Shown here piece by piece: positions 48,207 to 55,376 of a stretch of DNA of 64,000 nucleotides. The notes under the pieces are model-generated. The model had not been told where the DNA came from. It searched no databases and worked only from the letters and a program-made list of their open reading frames with translations. Position numbers and translations under genes: made by a program. This DNA is from Haloactinopolyspora alba (GTDB lineage Bacteria > Actinomycetota > Actinomycetes > Jiangellales > Jiangellaceae), in assembly GCF_003014555.1 (NCBI RefSeq), contig NZ_PYGE01000024.1, positions 1 to 64,000 of the forward strand, given 5' to 3'. Each line of letters opens with the position of its first letter. Position 1 is the first letter of the stretch.

Positions 48207-48341
48207 ATGATCTGCACGGCCTGCCGCGAGCAGAACCACGACGAGTGCCGTGCCCGGGCGACGGACCGTTCGTGGTGCGACTGCCAGCACCAGAGCCCCG
48301 GCCGTCCGGTGGAGCCGGCTACCGGCTACGCCTCGGAGTGA
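48207..48341 (+). CDS. Small cysteine-rich protein
   Basis: This 44-residue protein reads MICTACREQNHDECRARA... with C3, C6, H11, C14, C24 and C26. The spacing suggests a small zinc-binding knuckle. ATG 48207 lies 8 bases after the acyl-CoA dehydrogenase stop with GGGGGTGAG upstream. Short proteins of this kind are scattered in actinobacteria without assigned function. Confidence 0.7.
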   Translation: MICTACREQNHDECRARATDRSWCDCQHQSPGRPVEPATGYASE

Positions 48342-48354
48342 CCGGCTCCGCGTG

Positions 48355-48720
48355 TCACAGCGAGACCGAGCAGTCCGGGATCTGGTCGAGCTGCGCGATG
48401 CTCTGGTCGTCGACGTACAGCTCCAGCGACCCCTCGCAGCCGGAGCCGGACAGCGTCCCGTCGAACTCGGCGCGCACCGCCCGCCCGTCGGTGGCCGTGC
48501 CGTCACAGTTGGCGGTGCCGGTGAGCTCGGAGCCGTCCCGGGTGACGTCGGTGTCGCAGTCCGGACCGTCCTGCAGGTTGATACCCGCTTCGCTCAACCG
48601 GGCCGAAACCGCGCTTTCGAGCGCCGACGCAGCCACGTCGTTCACGGCTGCGTCCACCTGTTCCGAACAGGACGTGAGGGCAATGACCAGGAGGGGCACG
48701 AGGGCCAGTGTTCGACGCAC
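48355..48720 (-). CDS. DUF4333-type lipoprotein
   Basis: This 121-residue protein has a signal peptide ending in the lipobox IALTSC (Cys18) and an exposed domain with CDTDV, GTANCDG, GCEGSLELYVDD and a final DCSV, i.e. paired cysteines. This pattern fits small secreted DUF4333 lipoproteins of actinobacteria. The GTG at 48720 starts the signal peptide. It is convergent with the small Cys-rich gene. Confidence 0.78.
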   Translation of the reverse strand: MRRTLALVPLLVIALTSCSEQVDAAVNDVAASALESAVSARLSEAGINLQDGPDCDTDVTRDGSELTGTANCDGTATDGRAVRAEFDGTLSGSGCEGSLELYVDDQSIAQLDQIPDCSVSL

Positions 48721-48835
48721 ACGGGCATCGTAGGACGGGCGGACCGCCGTGTGCACGTCCTCAATTTGAGACGGTGCCGTCCATATGGTGAACGACGTCT
48801 CGTCCGAACTGCGGCGACGTGCCACCATCAACGGC

Positions 48836-48922
48836 ATGCTGTCCGTATCGCCCCTGCTGCTGGTGAGTCGACGCCACGTCGACTACGGCCGCATGGACAG
48901 CATGTTGTGTCAAGCGCGTTGA
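48836..48922 (+). CDS. Putative regulatory leader peptide of the sulfur-assimilation operon
   Basis: A 28-codon frame reads MLSVSPLLLVSRRHVDYGRM...CQAR and stops at 48922, 118 bases before the sulfite reductase. The RRHVD-x-GR core followed by a late Cys codon (TGT, codon 25, rare in this genome) matches the actinobacterial putative leader peptides found upstream of sulfur-assimilation genes. Stalling at Cys when charged tRNA-Cys is scarce would change folding of the downstream RNA. That mechanism is an inference. Confidence 0.8.
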   Translation: MLSVSPLLLVSRRHVDYGRMDSMLCQAR

Positions 48923-48948
48923 CCGCCCCCTGGTCTCACGTCCAGCCG

Positions 48949-48965
48949 GGCGCGCGGGCCGCGCC
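48949..48965 (+). promoter_or_regulatory. Hairpin between leader peptide and sulfite reductase
   Basis: A stem GGCGCG/CGCGCC with loop CGGGC lies 27 bases after the leader peptide stop. It could be the structure switched by ribosome stalling on the leader. Confidence 0.4.
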
Positions 48966-49040
48966 GACACCGAGGTCACCGTCTTTCCTGACGGCACACG
49001 CGCGGGACGTGCGTCCCCGACCTGTCGAGGACAGCACCGC

Positions 49041-50717
49041 ATGCCACCCAACGACGCACCGACGACACAGGCCAGCCGTTCACGCCCTCGCGGACAGGGG
49101 CAATGGGCGCTCGGTCACCTCGAACCCCTCAACGGCAACGAGCGGACGAAGAAGGACGACGACGGCCTGAACGTCCGCAGCCGCATCGAGCACATCTACA
49201 GCAAGGGCGGCTTCGCCAGCATCGACCCGCAGGATCTGCGCGGCCGATTCCGCTGGTGGGGTCTGTACACCCAACGCCGTCCAGGCATCCCCGGCGGCAG
49301 GACGGCCGTGCTGGAGCCGCACGAGCTCGACGACGAGTACTTCATGCTGCGGGTGCGCATCGACGGGGGCGCGCTCAGCATCGAGCAGCTGCGCACCATC
49401 GCCGAGATCTCGACCACCTACGCGCGTGACACCGCCGACGTCACGGACCGACAGAACATCCAACTGCACTGGATCCGGGTCGAGGACATGCCGGCCATCT
49501 GGGAAAAGCTCGAGAACGTCGGGCTGTCGACCACCGAGGCCTGCGGCGACACACCGCGGGTCGTGCTCGGCTCGCCTGTCGCCGGAATCGCCGCGGACGA
49601 GGTGCTCGACCCCACCTGGGCGATCGACGAGATCGGGCGCCGCTACATCGGCTCGCACGAGTTCTCCAACCTCCCCCGCAAGTTCAAGACCGCCGTCAGC
49701 GGGCTGCCGGACATCGTGCACGAATCCAACGACGTCGCGTTCGTCGGAGTCGATCACCCCGAGCACGGACCCGGTCTCGATGTCTGGGTGGGCGGCGGCC
49801 TGTCGACCAACCCGAAGCTCGCCGTCCGCCTGGGCGCGTGGATCCCGCTCGAGGACGTCCCCGAGGTCTGGGCCGGCGTCACCGCGATCTTCCGTGACTA
49901 CGGTTACCGGCGGCTGCGGAACCGTGCGAGGCTGAAGTTCCTCGTCGACGACTGGGGCGCGGAAACGTTCCGCGAAGTTCTCGAATCCGACGAGTATCTG
50001 GGGCGCAAGCTGATCGACGGTCCGGCTCCGCCGCAGCGCGCCGAGCCGTACGACCACGTCGGCGTGCACGCACAGAAGGACGGCAGCTACTACGTCGGCG
50101 TCGCGCCCACCGCCGGCCGGGTCTCGGGCACCGTGCTGTCCCGGCTCGCCGATGCCCTCGAGGCCGCCGGCTCCGCGCGCGTCCGCACCACGCCACACCA
50201 GAAGCTGGTCGTCCTGGACGTTCCCGGCGACCGCGTCGAGCCGCTGATCACGGAACTCGACGGCCTCGGCCTGCAGGCGCGTCCGAGCGTGTTCCGGCAG
50301 CACACCATGGCCTGCACCGGGCTGGAGTACTGCAAGCTCGCGATCGTCGAGACGAAGGGGCTCGCCGCCGACACCGTCGCCGAGCTCGAGAAGCGGCTGT
50401 CCGACGTCGACGACCAGCTGGACGTGCCGATCTCGCTGAACGTCAACGGCTGCCCGAACTCGTGCGCGCGCATCCAGGTGGCCGACATCGGGCTGAAGGG
50501 CCAGATCGTCAAGGGCGAGGAAGGCTTCCAGGTCCACCTCGGCGGCGGACTCGGTCTCGACTCCGGGTTCGGCCGCAAGCTGCGCGGGCACAAGGTCACC
50601 GCCGCCGAGCTGCCGGACTACGTCGAGCGTCTGGTCCGGCGCTTCCTCGCCGAACGCGGCGACGGCGAGCGGTTCGCCCAGTGGGCGGCGCGCGCCGACG
50701 AGGACGCGCTGCGATGA
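49041..50717 (+). CDS. Ferredoxin-dependent sulfite/nitrite reductase (siroheme)
   Basis: This 558-residue enzyme has the siroheme-[4Fe-4S] motifs MACTGLEYC (C-x5-C) and NVNGCPNSC (C-x3-C). Tyr in GLYTQRRPG is the position that is covalently crosslinked to a Cys in mycobacterial NirA/SirA. It reduces sulfite to sulfide with electrons from ferredoxin. Being in one operon with CysH and a siroheme synthase-like gene points to sulfite as the substrate. ATG 49041 follows GAGGA. Confidence 0.95.
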   Translation: MPPNDAPTTQASRSRPRGQGQWALGHLEPLNGNERTKKDDDGLNVRSRIEHIYSKGGFASIDPQDLRGRFRWWGLYTQRRPGIPGGRTAVLEPHELDDEYFMLRVRIDGGALSIEQLRTIAEISTTYARDTADVTDRQNIQLHWIRVEDMPAIWEKLENVGLSTTEACGDTPRVVLGSPVAGIAADEVLDPTWAIDEIGRRYIGSHEFSNLPRKFKTAVSGLPDIVHESNDVAFVGVDHPEHGPGLDVWVGGGLSTNPKLAVRLGAWIPLEDVPEVWAGVTAIFRDYGYRRLRNRARLKFLVDDWGAETFREVLESDEYLGRKLIDGPAPPQRAEPYDHVGVHAQKDGSYYVGVAPTAGRVSGTVLSRLADALEAAGSARVRTTPHQKLVVLDVPGDRVEPLITELDGLGLQARPSVFRQHTMACTGLEYCKLAIVETKGLAADTVAELEKRLSDVDDQLDVPISLNVNGCPNSCARIQVADIGLKGQIVKGEEGFQVHLGGGLGLDSGFGRKLRGHKVTAAELPDYVERLVRRFLAERGDGERFAQWAARADEDALR

Positions 50718-50727
50718 GGTGGTCCTC

Positions 50728-50955
50728 ATGAGCGAGACGCGGGCCGCGATCCTGCACTGCCCCTTCTGCGGCGAGGAGGACCTGTTCCCTGCCGAGGCCG
50801 TCGCCTCCGACGAGGGCGGCGCGCCGGTCGCGCAGGACAGCGGCTGGGAGTGCCGGTCCTGTCTGCGGGCGTTCTCGGTGAAACTGCTCGGTCTCTCGGC
50901 CCGGGCCGCACGTGCCCCCCGGCCGCGGTCGGCGCACGACCAGGAGGAGTCCTGA
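50728..50955 (+). CDS. Small zinc-ribbon protein
   Basis: This 75-residue protein contains CPFC and CRSC, a CxxC-x~31-CxxC zinc-ribbon pattern, and a basic tail. Homologues of this size often sit between the sulfite reductase and CysH genes in actinobacteria. Its function is unknown; electron transfer or metal delivery is only a guess. ATG 50728 has GAGGTGG upstream. Its stop is adjacent to the cysH start. Confidence 0.8.
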   Translation: MSETRAAILHCPFCGEEDLFPAEAVASDEGGAPVAQDSGWECRSCLRAFSVKLLGLSARAARAPRPRSAHDQEES

Positions 50956-51690
50956 ATGACGCTCACACTGACCCGCCAGCCACCCCGACCGGCCATTCCC
51001 GACGAGGCGGCCGGGCACCTGCAGGCGCTCGCACTGGACGCGGCCCGCAACTTGGAGGGATCGACCGCGGAAGAGATCGTGCGCTGGGCGCACGAGACGT
51101 TCGGTGACCGGTTCGCGGTGACCGCCTCGATGGCCGACGGCGTCCTGTCGCACGTCGCCGCGCGTGCGGTGCCGGGCATGAAGGTGCTGTTCCTCGACAC
51201 CGGTTACCACTTCGCCGAGACCATCGGCACGCGGGACGCGATCGCCGCGGCGTACAACATCGACGTCGAGACGGTCACGCACCCGCTGCGGGTGCCCGAG
51301 CACGAGGCCGAGTACGGCAAGCTCTACGACATCGACGCCGACCTGTGCTGCACCCTCCGAAAGGTGTGGCCGCTGGACCGGGCACTGCGTCCTTACCACG
51401 CCTGGGCCGGAGGCGTACGGCGTTCGGAGTCGCCGTCGCGCGCGGACACGCCGGTCGTCGCGTGGGACGCCAAGCGCCGGAAGGTGAAGGTCAACCCGCT
51501 GGCAGCGTGGAGCGACGAACAGGTCGAGGACTACGTCAACCGGCACGGCATCCTCGTCAACCCGCTGCGCGAGGTCGGGTACACCTCCATCGGATGCGAG
51601 CCGTGCACCCGCCCGGTGGCGCCCGGCGAGGACGCTCGCGCGGGGCGCTGGGCCGGTACCTCGAAGACCGAATGCGGGATCAACTTGTGA
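50956..51690 (+). CDS. cysH: Adenylylsulfate/phosphoadenylylsulfate reductase (CysH)
   Basis: This 244-residue reductase has the paired cysteines LCCTLRK and the CEPC pair that bind a [4Fe-4S] cluster, plus the catalytic Cys in TECGINL at the C-terminus. The cluster is typical of APS-specific enzymes. It converts activated sulfate to sulfite for the reductase encoded upstream. Confidence 0.95.
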   Translation: MTLTLTRQPPRPAIPDEAAGHLQALALDAARNLEGSTAEEIVRWAHETFGDRFAVTASMADGVLSHVAARAVPGMKVLFLDTGYHFAETIGTRDAIAAAYNIDVETVTHPLRVPEHEAEYGKLYDIDADLCCTLRKVWPLDRALRPYHAWAGGVRRSESPSRADTPVVAWDAKRRKVKVNPLAAWSDEQVEDYVNRHGILVNPLREVGYTSIGCEPCTRPVAPGEDARAGRWAGTSKTECGINL

Positions 51691-52898
51691 CTCCCGACAG
51701 CGCGGCCCGGTATCCGCTGCTGCTCGACCTCACCGCGCGGGCGGTGCTGGTGGTCGGTGGTGGGCCGGTCGCCGCGCGCCGGGTGGACGGGCTCGTGCAG
51801 GCGGGCGCGGATGTCACCGTCGTGTCACCGTTCGTGTGCGAGCGGCTGACGGAGCTGATCGACCGCGGCGAGATCACCTGGATGCCGCGCGACTACCGTG
51901 ACGGCGACCTCGACGGGGCGTGGCTGGTCCACACCGCCACCGGCGATCGGCACGTCGACGACGCCGTCGCCGCGGCGGCCGACGAGGCCCGGGTGTGGTG
52001 TGTCCGTGCCGACGACGCCGCGTCCTCGGCCGCGTGGACACCGGCGGTCGCGCGCCTCGGCGACGTCACCGTCGCGGTCAGCGGCGGAGGCGACCCGGTC
52101 CGCGCCGTCCGGGTGCGCAACGCGGTGCAGTCGATGCTGGAGTCCGGCGAACTGCCGACACATCCCATGCGGCGTGGGCGGCCGCCGGCCTCCGGCTCGG
52201 TGGCGCTGGTCGGCGGCGGACCCGGCGATCCGGGCCTGATCACCACCCGGGGCCGGCGCCTGCTGTCCGAGGCCGACGTCGTGGTCGTCGACCGGCTGGC
52301 GCCGCGCGCGCTGCTGGACGAGCTGGACCCGCACGTCACCGTCGTCGACGTCGGCAAGACACCGGGGCACCACCCGGTTCCGCAGGACGAGATCAACCGG
52401 GCGCTCGTCGACCATGCCCGGGCGGGCCGGCGGGTGGTACGCCTGAAGGGCGGCGACCCGTTCGTGCTCGGACGCGGCGGCGAGGAGGCGGTCGCCTGCC
52501 GCGAGGCCGGCGTTCCCGTCGAGGTCGTCCCCGGCGTGACCAGCGCCGTCGCCGTCCCCGCTGCGGTTGGCATCCCGGTGACACACCGTGGCGTCGCCAA
52601 GCAGTTCACGGTCGTGTCCGGGCACGAAGGGCTGAACTGGCCGGCGCTGGCCGCGACCGACGGCACGCTGGTGTTCCTCATGGGCGTCAGCCTGCTCGCG
52701 GACACGGCGGCGAACCTGATCGAGGCCGGCATGGCGCCGCGGACGCCTGCCGCCGTCATCGAGAACGGCTACGGCCCGGGCCAGCGGGTCACCACCGCTC
52801 CCCTGTCCGGCATCGCGGCTCGGGCCGCCGAGGTCGGCGCGCGCCCGCCGGCGGTCATCGTCGTCGGCGACGTGGTCTCCGTCCCCACGGGCTCCTGA
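51687..52898 (+). CDS. cysG: Siroheme synthase-like: precursor dehydrogenase plus uroporphyrinogen-III C-methyltransferase
   Basis: This 403-residue fusion has an N-terminal NAD-binding precorrin-2 dehydrogenase-like part (LVVGGGPVAARR) and a C-terminal SUMT methyltransferase (VGGGPGDPGLITTRG, VVRLKGGDPFVLGRGGEE). Together they make the first two steps to siroheme, the cofactor of the sulfite reductase. Iron insertion may need another enzyme. GTG 51687 is in a GTGA overlap with the cysH stop; ATG 51672 is possible. Confidence 0.93.
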   Translation: MTPDSAARYPLLLDLTARAVLVVGGGPVAARRVDGLVQAGADVTVVSPFVCERLTELIDRGEITWMPRDYRDGDLDGAWLVHTATGDRHVDDAVAAAADEARVWCVRADDAASSAAWTPAVARLGDVTVAVSGGGDPVRAVRVRNAVQSMLESGELPTHPMRRGRPPASGSVALVGGGPGDPGLITTRGRRLLSEADVVVVDRLAPRALLDELDPHVTVVDVGKTPGHHPVPQDEINRALVDHARAGRRVVRLKGGDPFVLGRGGEEAVACREAGVPVEVVPGVTSAVAVPAAVGIPVTHRGVAKQFTVVSGHEGLNWPALAATDGTLVFLMGVSLLADTAANLIEAGMAPRTPAAVIENGYGPGQRVTTAPLSGIAARAAEVGARPPAVIVVGDVVSVPTGS

Positions 52899-52922
52899 CC
52901 CGACATCACCAGGATCGTCCCC

Positions 52923-52978
52923 GCGTCACCATGGCTGCAGGGGTGGTGACGCATGGAATTCCATGGTGAACGTGATCA
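52923..52978 (+). repeat. Repeat element copy 3 (hairpin plus palindromic core)
   Basis: An 8-bp hairpin GCGTCACC/GGTGACGC (52923-52930 with 52945-52952) runs into the palindrome CATGGAATTCCATG and the shared 20-base core (52955-52974). It follows the cysG stop by 24 bases in the same orientation. The match to copy 2 is 34 consecutive bases. Confidence 0.88.
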
Positions 52979-53054
52979 TTTCGGCGCACCTCGGGCGGGG
53001 TGTGACGGCGGGTGTTGCCGGCGGTGACGCCGGGGCGAAGGCCGGTGCAAACGA

Positions 53055-53135
53055 AGGACTTAAGTCCTCTTGACGCTGCCCGAGCAGAGGAACAGACTGG
53101 TTGCGTAATGCAGAACGGTTGTTGAGAGCGCAACC
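53055..53135 (+). promoter_or_regulatory. Promoter and operator region of the C1 operon
   Basis: The perfect 14-base palindrome AGGACTTAAGTCCT (53055-53068) abuts TTGACG (53070-53075); 17 bases later CAGACT (53093-53098) could be the -10. Just after it, GGTTGCG...CGCAACC (53099-53105 with 53129-53135) forms an inverted repeat around the likely transcription start. An IclR regulator encoded at the operon end is the natural candidate to bind here. Confidence 0.5.
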
Positions 53136-53179
53136 GGCACGCCGGGTTTTGCGCCCCACTCTCCGCCTCAGGAGGCGCC

Positions 53180-54421
53180 ATGTCCGACGTCCTCGACACC
53201 CCCGTCCCCGCCGCTGTGTCGCCGGAACCGGCGACGCCGTCGACCGGCTCCCAGCTCGTGACCGACCCGAAGGTCATGCTCTACACACGGCTGCGCAAGT
53301 CCCCGTACTTCTGGAAGTCGCGCGAACACGGTGTGGCCATGTACAGCGTGTACAACCACACGTACCACCCGCGTCACTACGGTGACCCGGTCGGCGAGTA
53401 CTGGGCGCTGCTGGAAGGCGTCACCCTGTGGGACGTCGGTGTCGAGCGCCAGATCGAGATCAGCGGGCCGGACGCCTTCGACTTCACCAACATGCTCGTC
53501 CCACGCGACCTGCACAAATGTGACGTGGGCCAGTGCAAGTACGTCTTCATCACCGCGCCCGACGGCGGCATCGTCAACGACCCGGTCCTGCTGCGGGTCG
53601 AGGAGGACCGGTTCTGGCTCTCGCTGGCCGACAGCGACGTCGGGCTCTGGGCGCTCGGCCTGGCGCACGCCGGCGGCTGGAACGTCACCGTCCGCGAGGT
53701 CGACGTCGCGCCGCTGCAGATCCAGGGGCCGAAGTCGAAGGACGTCATGGTCGACCTGTTCGGCGAGTCCATCCTCGACGTCCCGTACTACTACCTGCGC
53801 GACTACACCATCGACGGGATGAACGTCGTCGTCAGCCGCACCGGCTACACCGCCGAGATCGGCTACGAGATCTACCTGTACGACGCCACCCAGAACGCCG
53901 GCCGGCTGTGGGACGCGGTCTGGCAGGCCGGGCGCGCGCACGGGATCCGTCCGATCGGGCCGTGCCACATGCGGCGGATCGAGGCCGGGATGCTCGCGTA
54001 CGGCAGCGACATCAGCCTGAGCACGAACCCGATGGAGGTCGGCTACGACTACCGCTGGATGGTCGACCTCGACCAGGACGCGGACTTCATCGGCAAGGAC
54101 GCGCTGCGCCGGGTCCGCGACGAGGGCATCTCCCGGCTCATGGTCGGTCTCGAGATCGACGGCGCGCCCCTGGGCACGTACAACGACGGCTCCATGATCG
54201 ACACGTTCCCGGTGCACACCTCCGACGGCACCGGCGTCGGGTCGGTGACCAGCGCGTGCTACTCCCCCAGGCTCCAGCGCAACATCGGCCTGGCGATGGT
54301 GCCGATCGAGTTCAGCTCGCTCGGCAGCACCGTGACCGTCGAGACCCCGTCCGGGCTGCGCGGCGCGGTCGTCGTCCAGAAGCCGTTCATCGATCCGCTG
54401 AAGGAGACACCGAAGGGGTGA
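53180..54421 (+). CDS. GcvT/DmdA-family THF-dependent demethylase
   Basis: This 413-residue aminomethyltransferase-fold protein resembles dimethylsulfoniopropionate demethylase DmdA more than glycine cleavage T: VYNHTYHP, LWDVGVERQIEI, LVPRDLHKCDVGQCKYV, NDPVLLRV and SLADSD all have DmdA counterparts. It would move a methyl group from a methylated substrate to tetrahydrofolate. The substrate is not certain. ATG 53180 follows GGAGG. It is the first gene of the operon, with MTHFR next. Confidence 0.87.
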   Translation: MSDVLDTPVPAAVSPEPATPSTGSQLVTDPKVMLYTRLRKSPYFWKSREHGVAMYSVYNHTYHPRHYGDPVGEYWALLEGVTLWDVGVERQIEISGPDAFDFTNMLVPRDLHKCDVGQCKYVFITAPDGGIVNDPVLLRVEEDRFWLSLADSDVGLWALGLAHAGGWNVTVREVDVAPLQIQGPKSKDVMVDLFGESILDVPYYYLRDYTIDGMNVVVSRTGYTAEIGYEIYLYDATQNAGRLWDAVWQAGRAHGIRPIGPCHMRRIEAGMLAYGSDISLSTNPMEVGYDYRWMVDLDQDADFIGKDALRRVRDEGISRLMVGLEIDGAPLGTYNDGSMIDTFPVHTSDGTGVGSVTSACYSPRLQRNIGLAMVPIEFSSLGSTVTVETPSGLRGAVVVQKPFIDPLKETPKG

Positions 54422-54449
54422 GACCGGGCCACGAGGAAAGGTGAGCGCC

Positions 54450-55376
54450 GTGACCGTCAGCATGCCGAAGGTCCGGGGGTCCCGGGCGCGACGGGTCTCC
54501 TCGCCGTTGCCCGGAGAGCCCCGCTACGAGATCCTGCCGCTCCCGGGTGTCCTCGACGCCCTCGCCGAGCTGCCCGCCGGCGCCGCGGTGACGGTGACCG
54601 CCTCGCCGCGGCACGGAGTCGACGCCACCGTCGAGCTCACCGAACGGCTGGCCGCACAGGGACTACGGGCGGTCCCGCACCTGGCCGCCCGGCAGATCCA
54701 CGATCACACCGAGCTCGCACTGGTCGTCGAACGGCTGACCGCCGCGGGCGTGCTCGACGTGTTCGTCGTGGGCGGCGACGCGACCGAGCCCGCCGGCGAG
54801 TTCCCGGACGGCCTCGCGCTGCTGCGCGGTCTGGACGCGCTCGGCCGGCCGTTCGAACACGTCGGCGTTCCCTCGTACCCCGAGGGTCACCCGCTGATCG
54901 ACGACGACACCCTCTGGACCGCTCTCGCCGACAAGGAGCCGTACGCGACGTACATCGTCACCCAGATGTGCTTCGACGCCGACACGATCTGCGACCACGC
55001 GGCCGAGATCCGGCGTCGCGGCATCACGCTGCCGATCGTCGCCGGTGTCCCCGGCGTCGTCGACACCGCGAAGCTGCTGCGGGTCAGCCTGCGCATCGGC
55101 ATCGGCGACTCGGTGCGGTTCATCCGCAAGAACCGGTCGACGACGGTGCGGCTGCTCGATCCGCGCGGGTTCCGGCCGGACGCGCTGACCCGTCGCCTGG
55201 GCGAGCACGTCCGGGCCGGCCGCTGCGACATCTCCGGCCTGCACGTCTACACCTTCAACCACATCGGGCCGACCGTCCGCCGGATGGCACGGCTCCACAG
55301 CCCTGAAACGGAGGTGACGGGATGGTCTTCCCCTCGGACCTCGAGATCTCCCGCAGCGCGGTCCTCCAGCCGCTGA
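54450..55376 (+). CDS. Methylenetetrahydrofolate reductase-like protein
   Basis: This 308-residue protein has the MTHFR barrel: catalytic-type Glu in PRYEILPL, PHLAARQI, VVGGDATEP, GVPSYPEGHP, TYIVTQMCFD and LPIVAGVPG. It interconverts 5-methyl- and 5,10-methylene-THF through FAD. In a demethylation operon it could run in the oxidative direction. GTG 54450 has a GAGGAAAGG site; GTG 54441 is too close to it. Its 3' end overlaps fhs by 55 bases and the last ~20 residues are low-complexity. Confidence 0.87.
   Translation: MTVSMPKVRGSRARRVSSPLPGEPRYEILPLPGVLDALAELPAGAAVTVTASPRHGVDATVELTERLAAQGLRAVPHLAARQIHDHTELALVVERLTAAGVLDVFVVGGDATEPAGEFPDGLALLRGLDALGRPFEHVGVPSYPEGHPLIDDDTLWTALADKEPYATYIVTQMCFDADTICDHAAEIRRRGITLPIVAGVPGVVDTAKLLRVSLRIGIGDSVRFIRKNRSTTVRLLDPRGFRPDALTRRLGEHVRAGRCDISGLHVYTFNHIGPTVRRMARLHSPETEVTGWSSPRTSRSPAARSSSR

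Noticed and set aside
48923-49040. SAM riboswitch before the sulfite reductase
   Set aside because: No SAM-I or SAM-II core sequence was seen, and the leader peptide explains the untranslated stretch better.
53000-53179. Glycine or THF riboswitch upstream of the demethylase gene
   Set aside because: The region is structured, but I could not match the conserved glycine-aptamer or THF-aptamer sequences. A covariance-model search (Rfam) would decide.
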